Source of the DNA: Streptacidiphilus pinicola
Lineage (GTDB): Bacteria > Actinomycetota > Actinomycetes > Streptomycetales > Streptomycetaceae
Reading direction: 5' to 3'
DNA: 33,712 nucleotides
NCBI RefSeq assembly: GCF_003258295.1
Contig: NZ_QKYN01000084.1
Coordinates: forward strand, 1-33,712
Shown one piece after another: positions 20,792 through 28,408 of this stretch. Made by a program: the position numbers and the translations under genes. How positions within the stretch are numbered: the first letter of the stretch is position 1; the number at the start of each line of letters is the position of its first letter. The notes under the pieces were generated by a model. It did not search any database, was not told the DNA's origin, and saw only the letters and a list, made by a program, of their open reading frames with translations.

Positions 20792-21022
20792 GCGCACGCC
20801 GACTCCCGCGCACCGTCAGCTGGACAGGACAGGCAGGGTGATGGCCGAGATGATGAGCGCGACGCCGCTCTACGAGCCCCACAGGCTTCTTCGTGCAGTA
20901 CGCGCCCGGACGTTGCTGTCCGTGCCCGCGGTGCTCCTTCGCAGTGAGATCGCAAAGGGCAGCGGACCTCCGCTGCGGAAGTCGCCGGACCGGGGTGGGC
21001 TGCAACGCTCCCTGGGCCGTTC

Positions 21023-22318
21023 TCACTGAGGCTGGCTGGGCGTCAGGTCGCCGATCACTCCGATCCGGATGCCCAGCCACGGGTAAGTGTGGTTGAAGAA
21101 GACGTTGTCCTGCGGTTGCAGTCCGACCGCCGAGGGCCACATCTGGTAGGCCCCCGCGTTGGAGATCCCCCCGTGGAGCCGTCGCCAGACCCGTCCGGAG
21201 CTCCCGCCGGACGGGGGCGGCGTGATCGTGTCGGTCCATTCGACGGCGTTGCCGCCCTGGTCCAGTGTGCCCCACGGTGAGGGGGTCAGCGCCTGGCCGA
21301 CCGAACTGAGGCTGCCCTGGTAGAGCGCGGCATAGGCAATCGGGTCCAGTCCCAAGGGATTGACCGTTGCGCACGCGTTGCGTGACACCTGCGCCGGACA
21401 CCAACTCGGTGCAGGGCTCCGGTCGGAGTGGTAGGAGGCGAGCGGCTGGCTCGACGCGTTGGTGACGTCGCCCGTGGCGGGATTGAGGACTGTGGGTGCC
21501 GGGGCTGTCGCTTCTCCGTCGCCGAACACGCCTGGGTTCGTCGGGTATTTCCAATAGCTGTAGGTGCCGCCGCCGTGGGGGTCGTAGTAGGCCGCTTTGA
21601 TCCACTCGTCCTGGCTCGGCACGACGAACCCGGTGTCGTGGACTCGGGTCGCCTTCGGGCGGGACAGGTCGTACATCCCGTTCTCCGTGTTCTGCGACAG
21701 CCGGACGCTATAGCTGACGTACTGGAAGTCGCCGCTCCTCATGGTGCTCTTGGCGATCACGCGCCCGTTGTAGAGGGAGTTGACGAAACGTGCCGCCCGC
21801 AGAAACGTCGAGAAGCCGTAGGGTTTGTCCGACCACTGGGGATAAGCCACCGAGTAGTGTCGGCCGCGTCGGGCGTGTCCGGAGAAGTTGATCTGCCCGT
21901 ACTTGGGCCACGCGGACGAGCTCTCTGTTTCGTCGTAGAGACCGTGGGGATCGTGACCGCTCGGATCGGCAGTGTTGAGGAACGCCACCCACTGGTCGAC
22001 GGTGACCTCGAACTTCCCGATCTCGTAGGGGCGGTCGACGCGGCCGACCATCAGACAGTCGCCCGTGGGCGCGTCGGCGCACGAGCGGTAGATCGCGTCC
22101 GTGAACGGGACGATCCCTACGGCCGGATTTCCCGGCGCGCCGACCTGGGCGGTCGTCACAGTGATGACGGCACCTCCGCGGGCCACGGCGTCCGCGGAGA
22201 GGGGCGCGTCGGCGGTCGCCGGCGAGCTCGCGATGACGGAGGGAGCGAGCACGGCCGATGCCCCGCATAGGGCCATCAGGGCCCTGGCGAAGCGGGGCAT
22301 GCAAGAAGCGAACCGCAT
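21023..22318 (-). CDS. Secreted SUMF1/formylglycine-generating-enzyme-like protein
   Basis: 431 residues from ATG 22318 (AAGGGG 6 bases upstream). A signal peptide ends near P-A-T-A-D-A. The FGE-sulfatase fold is indicated by Y-E-I-G-K-F-E-V-T-V-D-Q-W-V-A-F-L-N, F-V-V-P-S-Q-D-E-W-I-K-A-A-Y-Y-D-P, W-G-T-L-D-Q-G-G-N-A-V-E-W-T and the closing L-G-I-R-I-G-V. Classical FGE uses two close Cys to oxidise sulfatase Cys to formylglycine. The Cys here (W-C-P, N-A-C-A) are elsewhere, so true FGE activity is unlikely. Such secreted variants may be binding or lectin-like proteins. No sulfatase gene is nearby. Confidence 0.7.
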   Translation of the reverse strand: MRFASCMPRFARALMALCGASAVLAPSVIASSPATADAPLSADAVARGGAVITVTTAQVGAPGNPAVGIVPFTDAIYRSCADAPTGDCLMVGRVDRPYEIGKFEVTVDQWVAFLNTADPSGHDPHGLYDETESSSAWPKYGQINFSGHARRGRHYSVAYPQWSDKPYGFSTFLRAARFVNSLYNGRVIAKSTMRSGDFQYVSYSVRLSQNTENGMYDLSRPKATRVHDTGFVVPSQDEWIKAAYYDPHGGGTYSYWKYPTNPGVFGDGEATAPAPTVLNPATGDVTNASSQPLASYHSDRSPAPSWCPAQVSRNACATVNPLGLDPIAYAALYQGSLSSVGQALTPSPWGTLDQGGNAVEWTDTITPPPSGGSSGRVWRRLHGGISNAGAYQMWPSAVGLQPQDNVFFNHTYPWLGIRIGVIGDLTPSQPQ

Positions 22319-22623
22319 GGGTACCCCTTGGAATTGAGCATGGCAAATCGTGTGCAAACCTTAGGTCGGGCGGCGCCATCGCAGCCGTCGGCTGGCGGAA
22401 GGTGCAGCGAAATTCCCCACGCCACCGACTGCGGGGGTTGCCACGGGGCGCAGCGGATGGGGGTCGGTGCCCGGCCTGGGCTCCGTAAGTTGCTGCACGG
22501 GTCCGGCGCATACCATGCTCCTGCGCCACCGCTTCTGTGCGGCAAGGCCTGGTACCTCGGCCGGCCTTTGCGGCCTACGCCACCCCGCGACCCCGCCCGT
22601 CCAGCGGGATCCCGTGAGAGGTC
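22319..22623. other. Intergenic, no gene seen
   Basis: About 300 bases upstream of the SUMF1-like gene with no convincing reading frame on either strand. It presumably contains that gene's promoter, but no clear -10/-35 pair is seen. Confidence 0.4.
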
Positions 22624-22857
22624 TCACCGCTTGTGGCGGCAACGGGCCCGCAGGATCCGGAGGCCGTTCTCGCCGACCTGCAGGACGTACTCGAGCACGG
22701 CCCCCTTGCCGCGCGGCAGCAGGTTGTAACGGACCGCCAGGAGGCGGTCGGCCGGGTCGCGGTCGGCCATGCGGTCGCGGAGTTCGCTCAAGACCGAGTA
22801 GTCGAAGCCCGGATCGTCCAGCTCCAGCGCCAGGCAGTACCCCAGTCGATTCCCCAT
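22624..22857 (-). pseudogene. IS1182-family transposase fragment
   Basis: 77 codons from ATG 22857. The part L-G-Y-C-L-A-L-E-L-D-D-P-G-F-D-Y-S-V-L-S-E-L-R-D-R-M-A-D-R-D-P-A-D-R-L-L matches the N-terminal domain of IS1182-type transposases (D-P-x-F-D-Y-S-V-L-S-E-F-R-D-R-L). After that comes a Leu/Arg-rich stretch with partial resemblance (V-G-E-N-G-L-R-I-L), consistent with internal deletions. The DDE core is absent. Confidence 0.65.
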
Positions 22858-23444
22858 CGGACCGCCTCAGCCTGTCGGTCCGTGGTCGACAATGACGGCC
22901 GCCGAGCATCACCAAGACGAGCGAAGATCACCTACAGCATCCGCAAGCGCGGGCAGAACCTTGAAATCCCCATCCCTCGCCCCGGGATGGTCCAGGCCTG
23001 CTCGCTGAAATTCCCCGCCCCAGGCATGCTCAATCTGCGGAGGAGCGTCAGAACCTTGGATTCGCCCGGTAGCCGGCCGAATCTTGGGGGCTGTACAGGG
23101 TTTGCCGTGGGCCCAGCGCGGAGTGCCGCCGCAGGCGCCCTGGACGGCGAGGAAGCTGCTCGTTGCGTCCGGTGCCCGGCGACTCCATGCCCTTGATGAC
23201 AAGTCACCCAACTGGGGAACGAAAGTGAGCCCGAAGGATCTGCTGCCACTTGCTGAGGCGGATGGCGAGATCCAGCGCGGGCTTCGGTTCGAGACCTGCC
23301 TGCGAGGGCGCTTTTGCACGCCGGATCACCAACCTCTTCGACCCGGGCGAGGAATCGCTGCGCAGTTCTCAAGACCGCCCGCAACGCCTGCAGCGCGATA
23401 TTGAGGTACCTCTGAGGCCACCCGCCGGGCGGTGCTGCTCCTGG
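22858..23444. other. Intergenic, remnant DNA
   Basis: Nearly 600 bases without a supportable gene. Open frames on both strands are Arg/Pro/Ser-rich and lack motifs. AGAACCTTG occurs twice, 95 bases apart (22955 and 23050). Probably decayed mobile DNA next to the IS1182 piece. Confidence 0.4.
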
Positions 23445-24431
23445 TCAACCAGCGGTGAGTCCGAACACGGCGATGAGCGCCACATAACCCAGGACCACGA
23501 CCGCGGCGCCCGCCACCTGGCCGCGAACGGACTGGCTTCGCTTCGGTTCGAGCCAGAATGCCAGAGCCTTGTTCACCAGGGGCATCAGGAGCCACGTGAG
23601 AATGCTGACGCTCAACACGTTGCCGATAAAGAGAGCGAGATACCCGACGACTCCCTCGGAGGTCAGTACACGGCCCACCGTCAGGTTCAGGACCATGACC
23701 GTCGGATAGAGGGCGAGCAGCACCGTCATGGCCTGCTTCCAGTTGGGCGGAACGCCTTCCGGAGTCTCCTCGCCGAAGGTGAACCAGGCGCTGAACGCCG
23801 ATCCGACCTTCCGCACCTCATAGGCGGAGAAATACTGGCGCCCCTCTTCCAGGAGCTTCCCGCGAAGCTCTGAATCCAGCCAATCATCCAGATGATCACG
23901 AGTATCGAAACGAGACACCACGACCCAGTTCTCCTGAATCCCCTCCACCGGGCGAAACAGCTCGGAGCCCATGAAGCCGGCAAATTCACGCTGCGCTTCT
24001 GTGATCTTTTCCTCCCACTGCACGAACTCCTTCTCCCGTCCGATTCTGACATCATGGGAGATGACTGCCGAAACCGCGTCCCGGGTTTTCTTTCCGCCGC
24101 TGAGCACCTCCTGTTTGGGGGCTTCCTCGAACAGTGCACCTCCCTCGCCGAGGAGATTCTGACGCGTACTCGAATTCAGCCACGCGGTCAACTGGTCGAT
24201 ACGCGAGAAGCGGAAGACCGCCACCCATTCGTTCTCCTCGCCGGGGCCCGGCGGGTACAGCTCCGTACCCTCGAACCCGTCGAAAGTGCGCGCCACTTGG
24301 TTCGTCTTCTCCTGCCAGCGCTGGTAGTCGCCCTCGTGGCCGGGTCGGATCTTCTGAGACATCACCACGGTCGCGCCGCCGCTTCCATCGGCACTGGCGC
24401 GGTCTGTGCTTCGGTTTGCACGCTCGCTCAT
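23445..24431 (-). CDS. Double ABM-domain protein with membrane C-terminus
   Basis: 328 residues from ATG 24431. Two antibiotic-biosynthesis-monooxygenase (ABM, ferredoxin-like) domains are fused: residues ~20-110 (V-V-M-S-Q-K-I-R-P-G-H-E-G-D-Y-Q-R-W, F-D-G-F-E-G-T-E-L-Y-P-P-G) and ~118-215 (A-V-I-S-H-D-V-R-I-G-R-E-K-E-F-V-Q-W, F-A-G-F-M-G-S-E-L-F-R-P-V). The last ~100 residues hold about three membrane helices (A-M-T-V-L-L-A-L-Y-P-T-V-M-V-L-N-L, Y-L-A-L-F-I-G-N-V-L-S-V-S-I-L-T-W-L-L, V-L-G-Y-V-A-L-I-A-V-F-G-L). ABM domains oxidise or bind small aromatic or haem-like molecules. It is divergent from the deaminase gene with 116 bases between starts. Confidence 0.8.
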   Translation of the reverse strand: MSERANRSTDRASADGSGGATVVMSQKIRPGHEGDYQRWQEKTNQVARTFDGFEGTELYPPGPGEENEWVAVFRFSRIDQLTAWLNSSTRQNLLGEGGALFEEAPKQEVLSGGKKTRDAVSAVISHDVRIGREKEFVQWEEKITEAQREFAGFMGSELFRPVEGIQENWVVVSRFDTRDHLDDWLDSELRGKLLEEGRQYFSAYEVRKVGSAFSAWFTFGEETPEGVPPNWKQAMTVLLALYPTVMVLNLTVGRVLTSEGVVGYLALFIGNVLSVSILTWLLMPLVNKALAFWLEPKRSQSVRGQVAGAAVVVLGYVALIAVFGLTAG

Positions 24432-24547
24432 GCGGAGTAGCGTAGATCAAAAGGGACTTATGCGGGAAATGGCAACGAGGCTCCAGAGGCACGTTCCTCG
24501 TGTCCCTCGGACAACTCCCTCGCAAATGCTGGGCGGAGGTTTGTGGC

Positions 24548-25114
24548 ATGGCGCACAAGGAATTCCTGACCGAAGCCGTACGGCTGGCCACCGAGTCTGT
24601 GGAGATGGGCTGGGGCGGCCCCTTCGGTGCCGTGATCACCTGCGACGGGGAGATCGTCGCCCGCGGACAGAATCGCGTACTCCTCACCGGCGACCCCACC
24701 GCGCACGCCGAGGTGGAGACGATCCGAAAGGCCATACAGCTCCTCAATCCTGAGGCACCGTCAATTTCGGCGCCGCATCAGGACGAGAGCACCCTGGCAT
24801 ACGTGCCACGCCCCGAGGGGTCCCCCGACCCGCTGCCGGAGCGGGCCCGTATGCTCCAAGGCTGCTCGATCTACGTCAGCGGAGCGCCCTGCCCGATGTG
24901 CATGAGTGCCATCTACTGGTCGCGCATTGACGCCGTGTACTACAGCTGCGATCTGGCTGCCACGCGCGAGATCGGCTTCGACGACGCCTTCCAGTACGAG
25001 GACTTCCAGCGGCCTCTCGACCAGCGGAGGATCCGGGTCGAGCAGATCCATCCCGAGATGGGCGCCGACGCCTACAAGGCCTGGACGGACAAGTCCGACC
25101 GGCACCCGTACTGA
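24548..25114 (+). CDS. Nucleoside/guanine deaminase family enzyme
   Basis: 188 residues from ATG 24548 (GGAGG about 9 bases upstream). The cytidine/guanine deaminase zinc site is complete: T-A-H-A-E-V (His ligand and catalytic Glu) and P-C-P-M-C (two Cys ligands), about 65 residues apart. The G-G-P-F-G-A-V-I strand before them and the C-terminal region (Y-Y-S-C-D, I-G-F-D-D-A-F-Q-Y-E-D-F) are typical of GuaD-like deaminases, which turn guanine into xanthine. The spacer between the HAE and PCxxC motifs is ~20-30 residues longer than in short family members. The substrate is not proven from sequence. Confidence 0.85.
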   Translation: MAHKEFLTEAVRLATESVEMGWGGPFGAVITCDGEIVARGQNRVLLTGDPTAHAEVETIRKAIQLLNPEAPSISAPHQDESTLAYVPRPEGSPDPLPERARMLQGCSIYVSGAPCPMCMSAIYWSRIDAVYYSCDLAATREIGFDDAFQYEDFQRPLDQRRIRVEQIHPEMGADAYKAWTDKSDRHPY

Positions 25115-25494
25115 CGGGGCCGCATCAGAGCCGTGATTGGTTCCGCCCGGCCGGGCACTCGTGCCACACCTGACGGCGTGGATGCCGATTATTTCGTCCA
25201 CACGGGTCGGGACCGCCGTGCGATCGGTTGTCTTCCAGCCGGCATGATCGCGCCTCGTGCTCATGCGCTTCGCGTCTCGAGCGCCAAGGCCACGTGCGTG
25301 GGCTTGCGTGCTGGGCCGGTTGGGGCGCTCCCTGCTTGGCCCTACCTCCGACGGGTCTGACCGGCATGCGCGAGTGCGTCCGTGCGCCGAAGCTGGGAGT
25401 GCCGGCACTCGTGAAGAAGCGGGCCACGCCCTTGCCGTGGGGGAGACGGCCCTCAACGTTGCCGGCACGGGAAGCGGAGCATGTGGAGGCCCCT
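25115..25494. other. Intergenic, no gene seen
   Basis: 380 bases between the deaminase and the NTF2-like gene. Frames on both strands are short or compositionally poor, and no hairpin or repeat stands out. Confidence 0.4.
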
Positions 25495-26055
25495 ATGACT
25501 GTCGCCGGTGATCGGGCGGAGCTGGAACGCGTCTGGGAGGAACACACCGCGGGCGAGTTCCGCACGCTTGACCTCGATGCCACCATGGCAACGATGGCGG
25601 ATGCGCCCGTGGTACTGCACGTGCCGACGGCCATGGGGGCCCGAGGCCGGGCGCCGGTGCGGGACTTCTACGCGCGCTGGTTCGTCGGGCGCAACCCTGA
25701 GGACTTCGCCATCGCGCCGCTGAGCCGGACCGTGGACGTCAGGCGCATCGTGGACGAGATGATCGTCTCGTTCACGCACGACATCGAAGTTCCCTGGATC
25801 CTCCCCGGTGTCCAACCCACCCACCTGCCCGTCAGTATCCCGGTGATCGCCGTCGTCGACTTCGACGGGAGCCTGATCGCGAGTGAGCACATCTACTGGG
25901 ACCAGGCCGCAGTCCTCGCCCAGACCGGACTCCTCGCCGCCGACCGGGAGTGGAACCTACCCATCGTGGCCGATCAGCCAGGCATTCTGATCGACGGCGC
26001 GCTCAACCAACTGGCCGAAGAGCCCCGGGCCGCCAAGGATCAGCCCGTCACCTGA
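25495..26055 (+). CDS. SnoaL/NTF2-like protein (ester-cyclase-like)
   Basis: 186 residues from ATG 25495, with GGAGG 6 bases upstream. Helical N-terminus (L-E-R-V-W-E-E-H-T-A-G-E-F) then A-T-M-A-D-A-P-V-V-L-H-V-P-T-A-M-G-A-R-G, V-R-D-F-Y-A-R-W-F-V-G, R-I-V-D-E-M-I-V-S-F-T-H-D and V-I-A-V-V-D-F-D-G-S-L-I-A-S-E-H-I-Y-W-D-Q-A-A-V-L. This is the SnoaL-like polyketide-cyclase/ester-cyclase pattern, including the late E-H-I-Y-W-D motif. The family often acts next to carboxymethylenebutenolidase-type enzymes; none is nearby. Soluble, no signal peptide. Specific substrate unknown. Confidence 0.8.
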   Translation: MTVAGDRAELERVWEEHTAGEFRTLDLDATMATMADAPVVLHVPTAMGARGRAPVRDFYARWFVGRNPEDFAIAPLSRTVDVRRIVDEMIVSFTHDIEVPWILPGVQPTHLPVSIPVIAVVDFDGSLIASEHIYWDQAAVLAQTGLLAADREWNLPIVADQPGILIDGALNQLAEEPRAAKDQPVT

Positions 26056-26057
26056 CG

Positions 26058-26092
26058 CAGGGCCAGGCGGCAGCCGGGCGGGCGTGGCCCTG
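26058..26092 (+). terminator. Hairpin after NTF2-like gene
   Basis: CAGGGCCA pairs with TGGCCCTG across a GC-rich 19-base loop, starting 3 bases after the stop. A moderate terminator candidate. Confidence 0.5.
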
Positions 26093-26201
26093 GACCAGGC
26101 AGGGTGGGACGCTCTGCTCGGCGGGCGGCCCGGTTGCGCTCCCTCTCGACCGGGTCTGAGCGCGAACAGGCGCTCACCGTGAGCGGCGCACGCAGTGGGC
26201 G

Positions 26202-26460
26202 TCAGCGGCGTTTTGGGCGCAGTACGGAGTATGGCTCCTTCAGGTCCTGCAGGACTTGTCGTCCCACGCCACCTGTGTCGCCTTCCCTGCGAGCGGGTAC
26301 CGGTTGCAGTGGATCCCGTCCCACTGCTCGGCGAAGTGGGGCCAGCAGTCTTCTGCGCCCTCTCTTGCGCCGGCCAGGAACGCGGGCTGGCCACAGCCGG
26401 TGGCAGATCCAGATCTCGTCCTCTGTGTTCGCTTCTGCTCGTTCAGGGCGGGGGCCCAAG
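26202..26460 (-). pseudogene. Decayed CTRCGQ ribbon gene (relic of 4331 family)
   Basis: The minus strand carries G-C-G-Q-P-A-F-L-A-G, W-P-H-F-A-E-Q-W-D-G-I-H-C-N-R-Y-P-L-A-G in one frame. I-W-I-C is out of frame before it, and D-L-K-E-P-Y-S-V-L-R-P-K-R-R after it. These align end to end with the intact gene at 4331-4570. The start region (ribosome site, ATG and first ~8 codons, ~30 bases) is deleted, one base is inserted in the CxxC codons and another shift lies near the end. The CTRC pair is also broken at residue level. Not functional. Confidence 0.65.
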
Positions 26461-26483
26461 AAGCCACATCACCGAAATCGGCC

Positions 26484-26501
26484 TGAACGGTGCAGAGTTC
26501 A
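26484..26501. promoter_or_regulatory. Conserved dyad TGAAC-N8-GTTCA upstream of relic
   Basis: Same half-sites and spacing as at 4243-4260, in the same position relative to the ribbon gene. The sequence shared with the other locus runs from here to the relic's coding start. Confidence 0.5.
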
Positions 26502-26525
26502 CTCGTTCGAACGGCACAAGATGGG

Positions 26526-26830
26526 TCATTGACCCGGCGGCTCCCACCCCCGCCGGGGCGGGCAGCCGTATGCCGCGAGGATCGCTGGCCGGGGTGCGGC
26601 GAGGCCGCAGCGCTGGCAGTTCGGCGCCCCCTCGTTGAACGCTTCAAGGACGGCGCGCTGTACGTGACCGACGTGTGGGAATTCCCAGGCGGACAGGGCG
26701 GGCGGCCGGTGATGGTGATGTGGTGCCAGGGCCTGTCCGGTGGGGAGGTGGTGGGGGCAGGGGGCGCCCTGCTTGATCGCTTGGAGGGCATTCCTCCCTC
26801 GCGCGCCTCCTCCCGTTCGTGCGTCACCTG
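26526..26830 (-). pseudogene. Possible small CxxC protein, disturbed frame
   Basis: One minus-strand frame reads A-I-K-Q-G-A-P-C-P-H-H-L-P-T-G-Q-A-L, then W-E-F-P-H-V-G-H-V-Q-R-A-V-L-E-A-F-N-E-G-A-P-N-C-Q-R-C-G-L-A-A-P, to a TGA at 26526. This looks like a natural protein with a CxxC. The only good start with a ribosome site (M-T-H-E-R-E-E-A-R-E-G-G, near 26827) is in another frame, so a frameshift is suspected. It lies just upstream of the relic ribbon gene on the same strand. Confidence 0.35.
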
Positions 26831-26905
26831 CTGGTGTACATGGCCGGCGGGTGACGCACGATGCGAGGGGGCGGTTGGTGCCCGCCCCTGCGCGCCTGGA
26901 GCCGC

Positions 26906-27457
26906 TCAGTCGCGGGCGCGGCAGAGCGCGTACGCGGTCATAGCCCCGTTGCTGGACTTCGCGGCCCAAGCCCCGGGGTGAACGGCCGACGGTGCATCGG
27001 CCTCGATCACATCGTTGGTCTGGTGGAGTCCGTTGTAGCCGAAGCGTGCGGCGTAACCCCCGCCGATCAGGTCGGTGTTCGCCGGACACTGCGCGTAGGA
27101 GACACCGCCACCTGTCACATGACTGCCTGCCACCGCGCTCGTGGGTGCGGACTTCTTGTCGCACAGCGCATAGGCGCGGACATACGAGTAGGTCGCCTGC
27201 GCCGCCCACATACCCGGGTGTGACATGGAGGGAGCACTGACGGTCACGGGTGCTTGCGATTCGCCGCCCAGGTAGCCTCCGCCGATCAAATGGGTGCCGG
27301 TGGGGCACTGGGCCCAGGAGGCCCCGCCCTTGGACGACTGGTCACCTACGACGGTCACCACGCTGCTCTCGGCAGCGACCGACGAGCCGGCAAGTCCTAC
27401 CAGAATCAGACTCGCCGCCGCGGCCACCGTGCTGCTCCGCGCCATGAATGTACGCAT
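26906..27457 (-). CDS. Secreted protein with two similar domains
   Basis: 183 residues from ATG 27457 (AGAGGTGG upstream); the longer open frame upstream is not protein-like. A signal peptide (S-S-T-V-A-A-A-A-S-L-I-L-V-G-L-A-G-S-S-V-A-A) is followed by two tandem ~65-residue units. Each has A-Q-C-P-x-x-T-x-L-I-G-G-G-Y near its start, H-P-G-x-W-A-A in the middle and A-Y-A-L-C at its end. The two Cys per unit probably pair after export. No known enzyme motif; a surface or extracellular binding role is likely. Confidence 0.65.
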   Translation of the reverse strand: MRTFMARSSTVAAAASLILVGLAGSSVAAESSVVTVVGDQSSKGGASWAQCPTGTHLIGGGYLGGESQAPVTVSAPSMSHPGMWAAQATYSYVRAYALCDKKSAPTSAVAGSHVTGGGVSYAQCPANTDLIGGGYAARFGYNGLHQTNDVIEADAPSAVHPGAWAAKSSNGAMTAYALCRARD

Positions 27458-27682
27458 GCGTTCCACCTCTGTCATTCCATTGCGAGATACGACAGCAGCT
27501 CCAACGATCACCGCGCTCGCGCGTGATGGCGGATCGTCGAAATCGGCCATGGCCGCTCGTCGTTCCCCACCTGGGCAATCCGTCATCAGGAGACCCAGGG
27601 CCCAACCTCGTCCCCGGGGATCCCGCCCGCGGACGGCGCAATGCCGGGCTGGGGGCACCCGGCCGTCCTAGGGTCGGCGGGG

Positions 27683-28085
27683 TGAGCGAGACAGTGCAGC
27701 GGGAGCGGCCGGGCCCGGACGCGCGGATCAGACGCCACGGTGTGACCCCGCTGACGAGCCGGATCGAGCGCGCCCAGCTGGCGCCCGCGGATGCGGACAT
27801 CCGCCTCTGGTGCACGGCCTGCGGCCACCCCCGGGGCCGCGACGGATCTGATCGCGGCCAGCCGTGAAGCCGATCAGATGTACGTGGAGTGGAAGCGGCA
27901 GCAGCGCGGCGGGATGCGCCGGCTGCAGGAGAGCGCGGCGCCGCTGTACGAGCGCACGCGGCTGTTCCGGTTCTACTCCTCCACGCAGGTGCCGGGCCTG
28001 CTGCAGACACCGGGTTACGTGCGGGCGGGCGCTGCTGTCGTCGATCGCCGCACCGCAGGCCTTCTGGCACGCCATCGGCCACTGA
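27683..28085 (+). pseudogene. HTH/DUF5753 regulator (WhiJ-like), frameshifted and truncated
   Basis: GTG 27683 begins a damaged HTH part (H-G-V-T-P-L-T-S-R-I-E-R-A-Q-L-A-P-A-D-A-D-I-R-L-W-C-T-A-C-G). Then the frame shifts near 27835 into the DUF5753 start: D-L-I-A-A-S-R-E-A-D-Q-M-Y-V-E-W-K-R-Q-Q-R-G-G-M-R-R-L-Q, L-Y-E-R-T-R-L-F-R-F-Y-S-S-T-Q-V-P-G-L-L-Q-T-P-G-Y. Similarity ends by ~28060, well before the usual ~280-residue end, and no DUF397 or DUF6879 partner is present. A second relic of the same regulator type as the intact gene at 9997. Confidence 0.7.
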
Positions 28086-28408
28086 CCGCGCAAAAGCGCA
28101 TCGCATCTCAGCCCTGGGGCCGCTGCGGCCCATCCCACGATCGCGTGGTCAGAGATCTCGTCCGCCTTGCGACCGGCACCACTGTCGTGGAGGACCCCGG
28201 GCCCGGCTCGACCGGGCGGCTTCGGTCTGGGCGGACGGTGGTGAGGACTGCGGTTGTGGCCCGGGTGGGTGACCGGTCGCCCGTTCGGGTCGCTGCCGGT
28301 GCCGCGGCAGTGGTCGGGCCGCAGGATTCGAAGGGAGTGGCCCGCGATCGAGGCTTTCGGCGCGGGCACAGTCGTGGGGGGCTTTCGAGTGTGGACGAGG
28401 AGCTTTTC
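28086..28408. other. Upstream region of oleate hydratase gene
   Basis: About 320 bases with no convincing gene, although a plus-strand frame stays open into the hydratase. A palindrome GGGCCGCTGCGGCCC lies at ~28115. The promoter of the hydratase gene should lie here but no clear consensus is seen. Confidence 0.35.

Noticed and set aside
20660-20830. Cobalamin riboswitch upstream of mntP
   Set aside because: A GGGAAG...GGGGA...AGTC stretch loosely recalls the B12 box but the conserved core and stems do not line up.
22955-23058. Short direct repeat AGAACCTTG twice, 95 bp apart
   Set aside because: Too short and isolated to support an element; no gene or dyad is associated with it.
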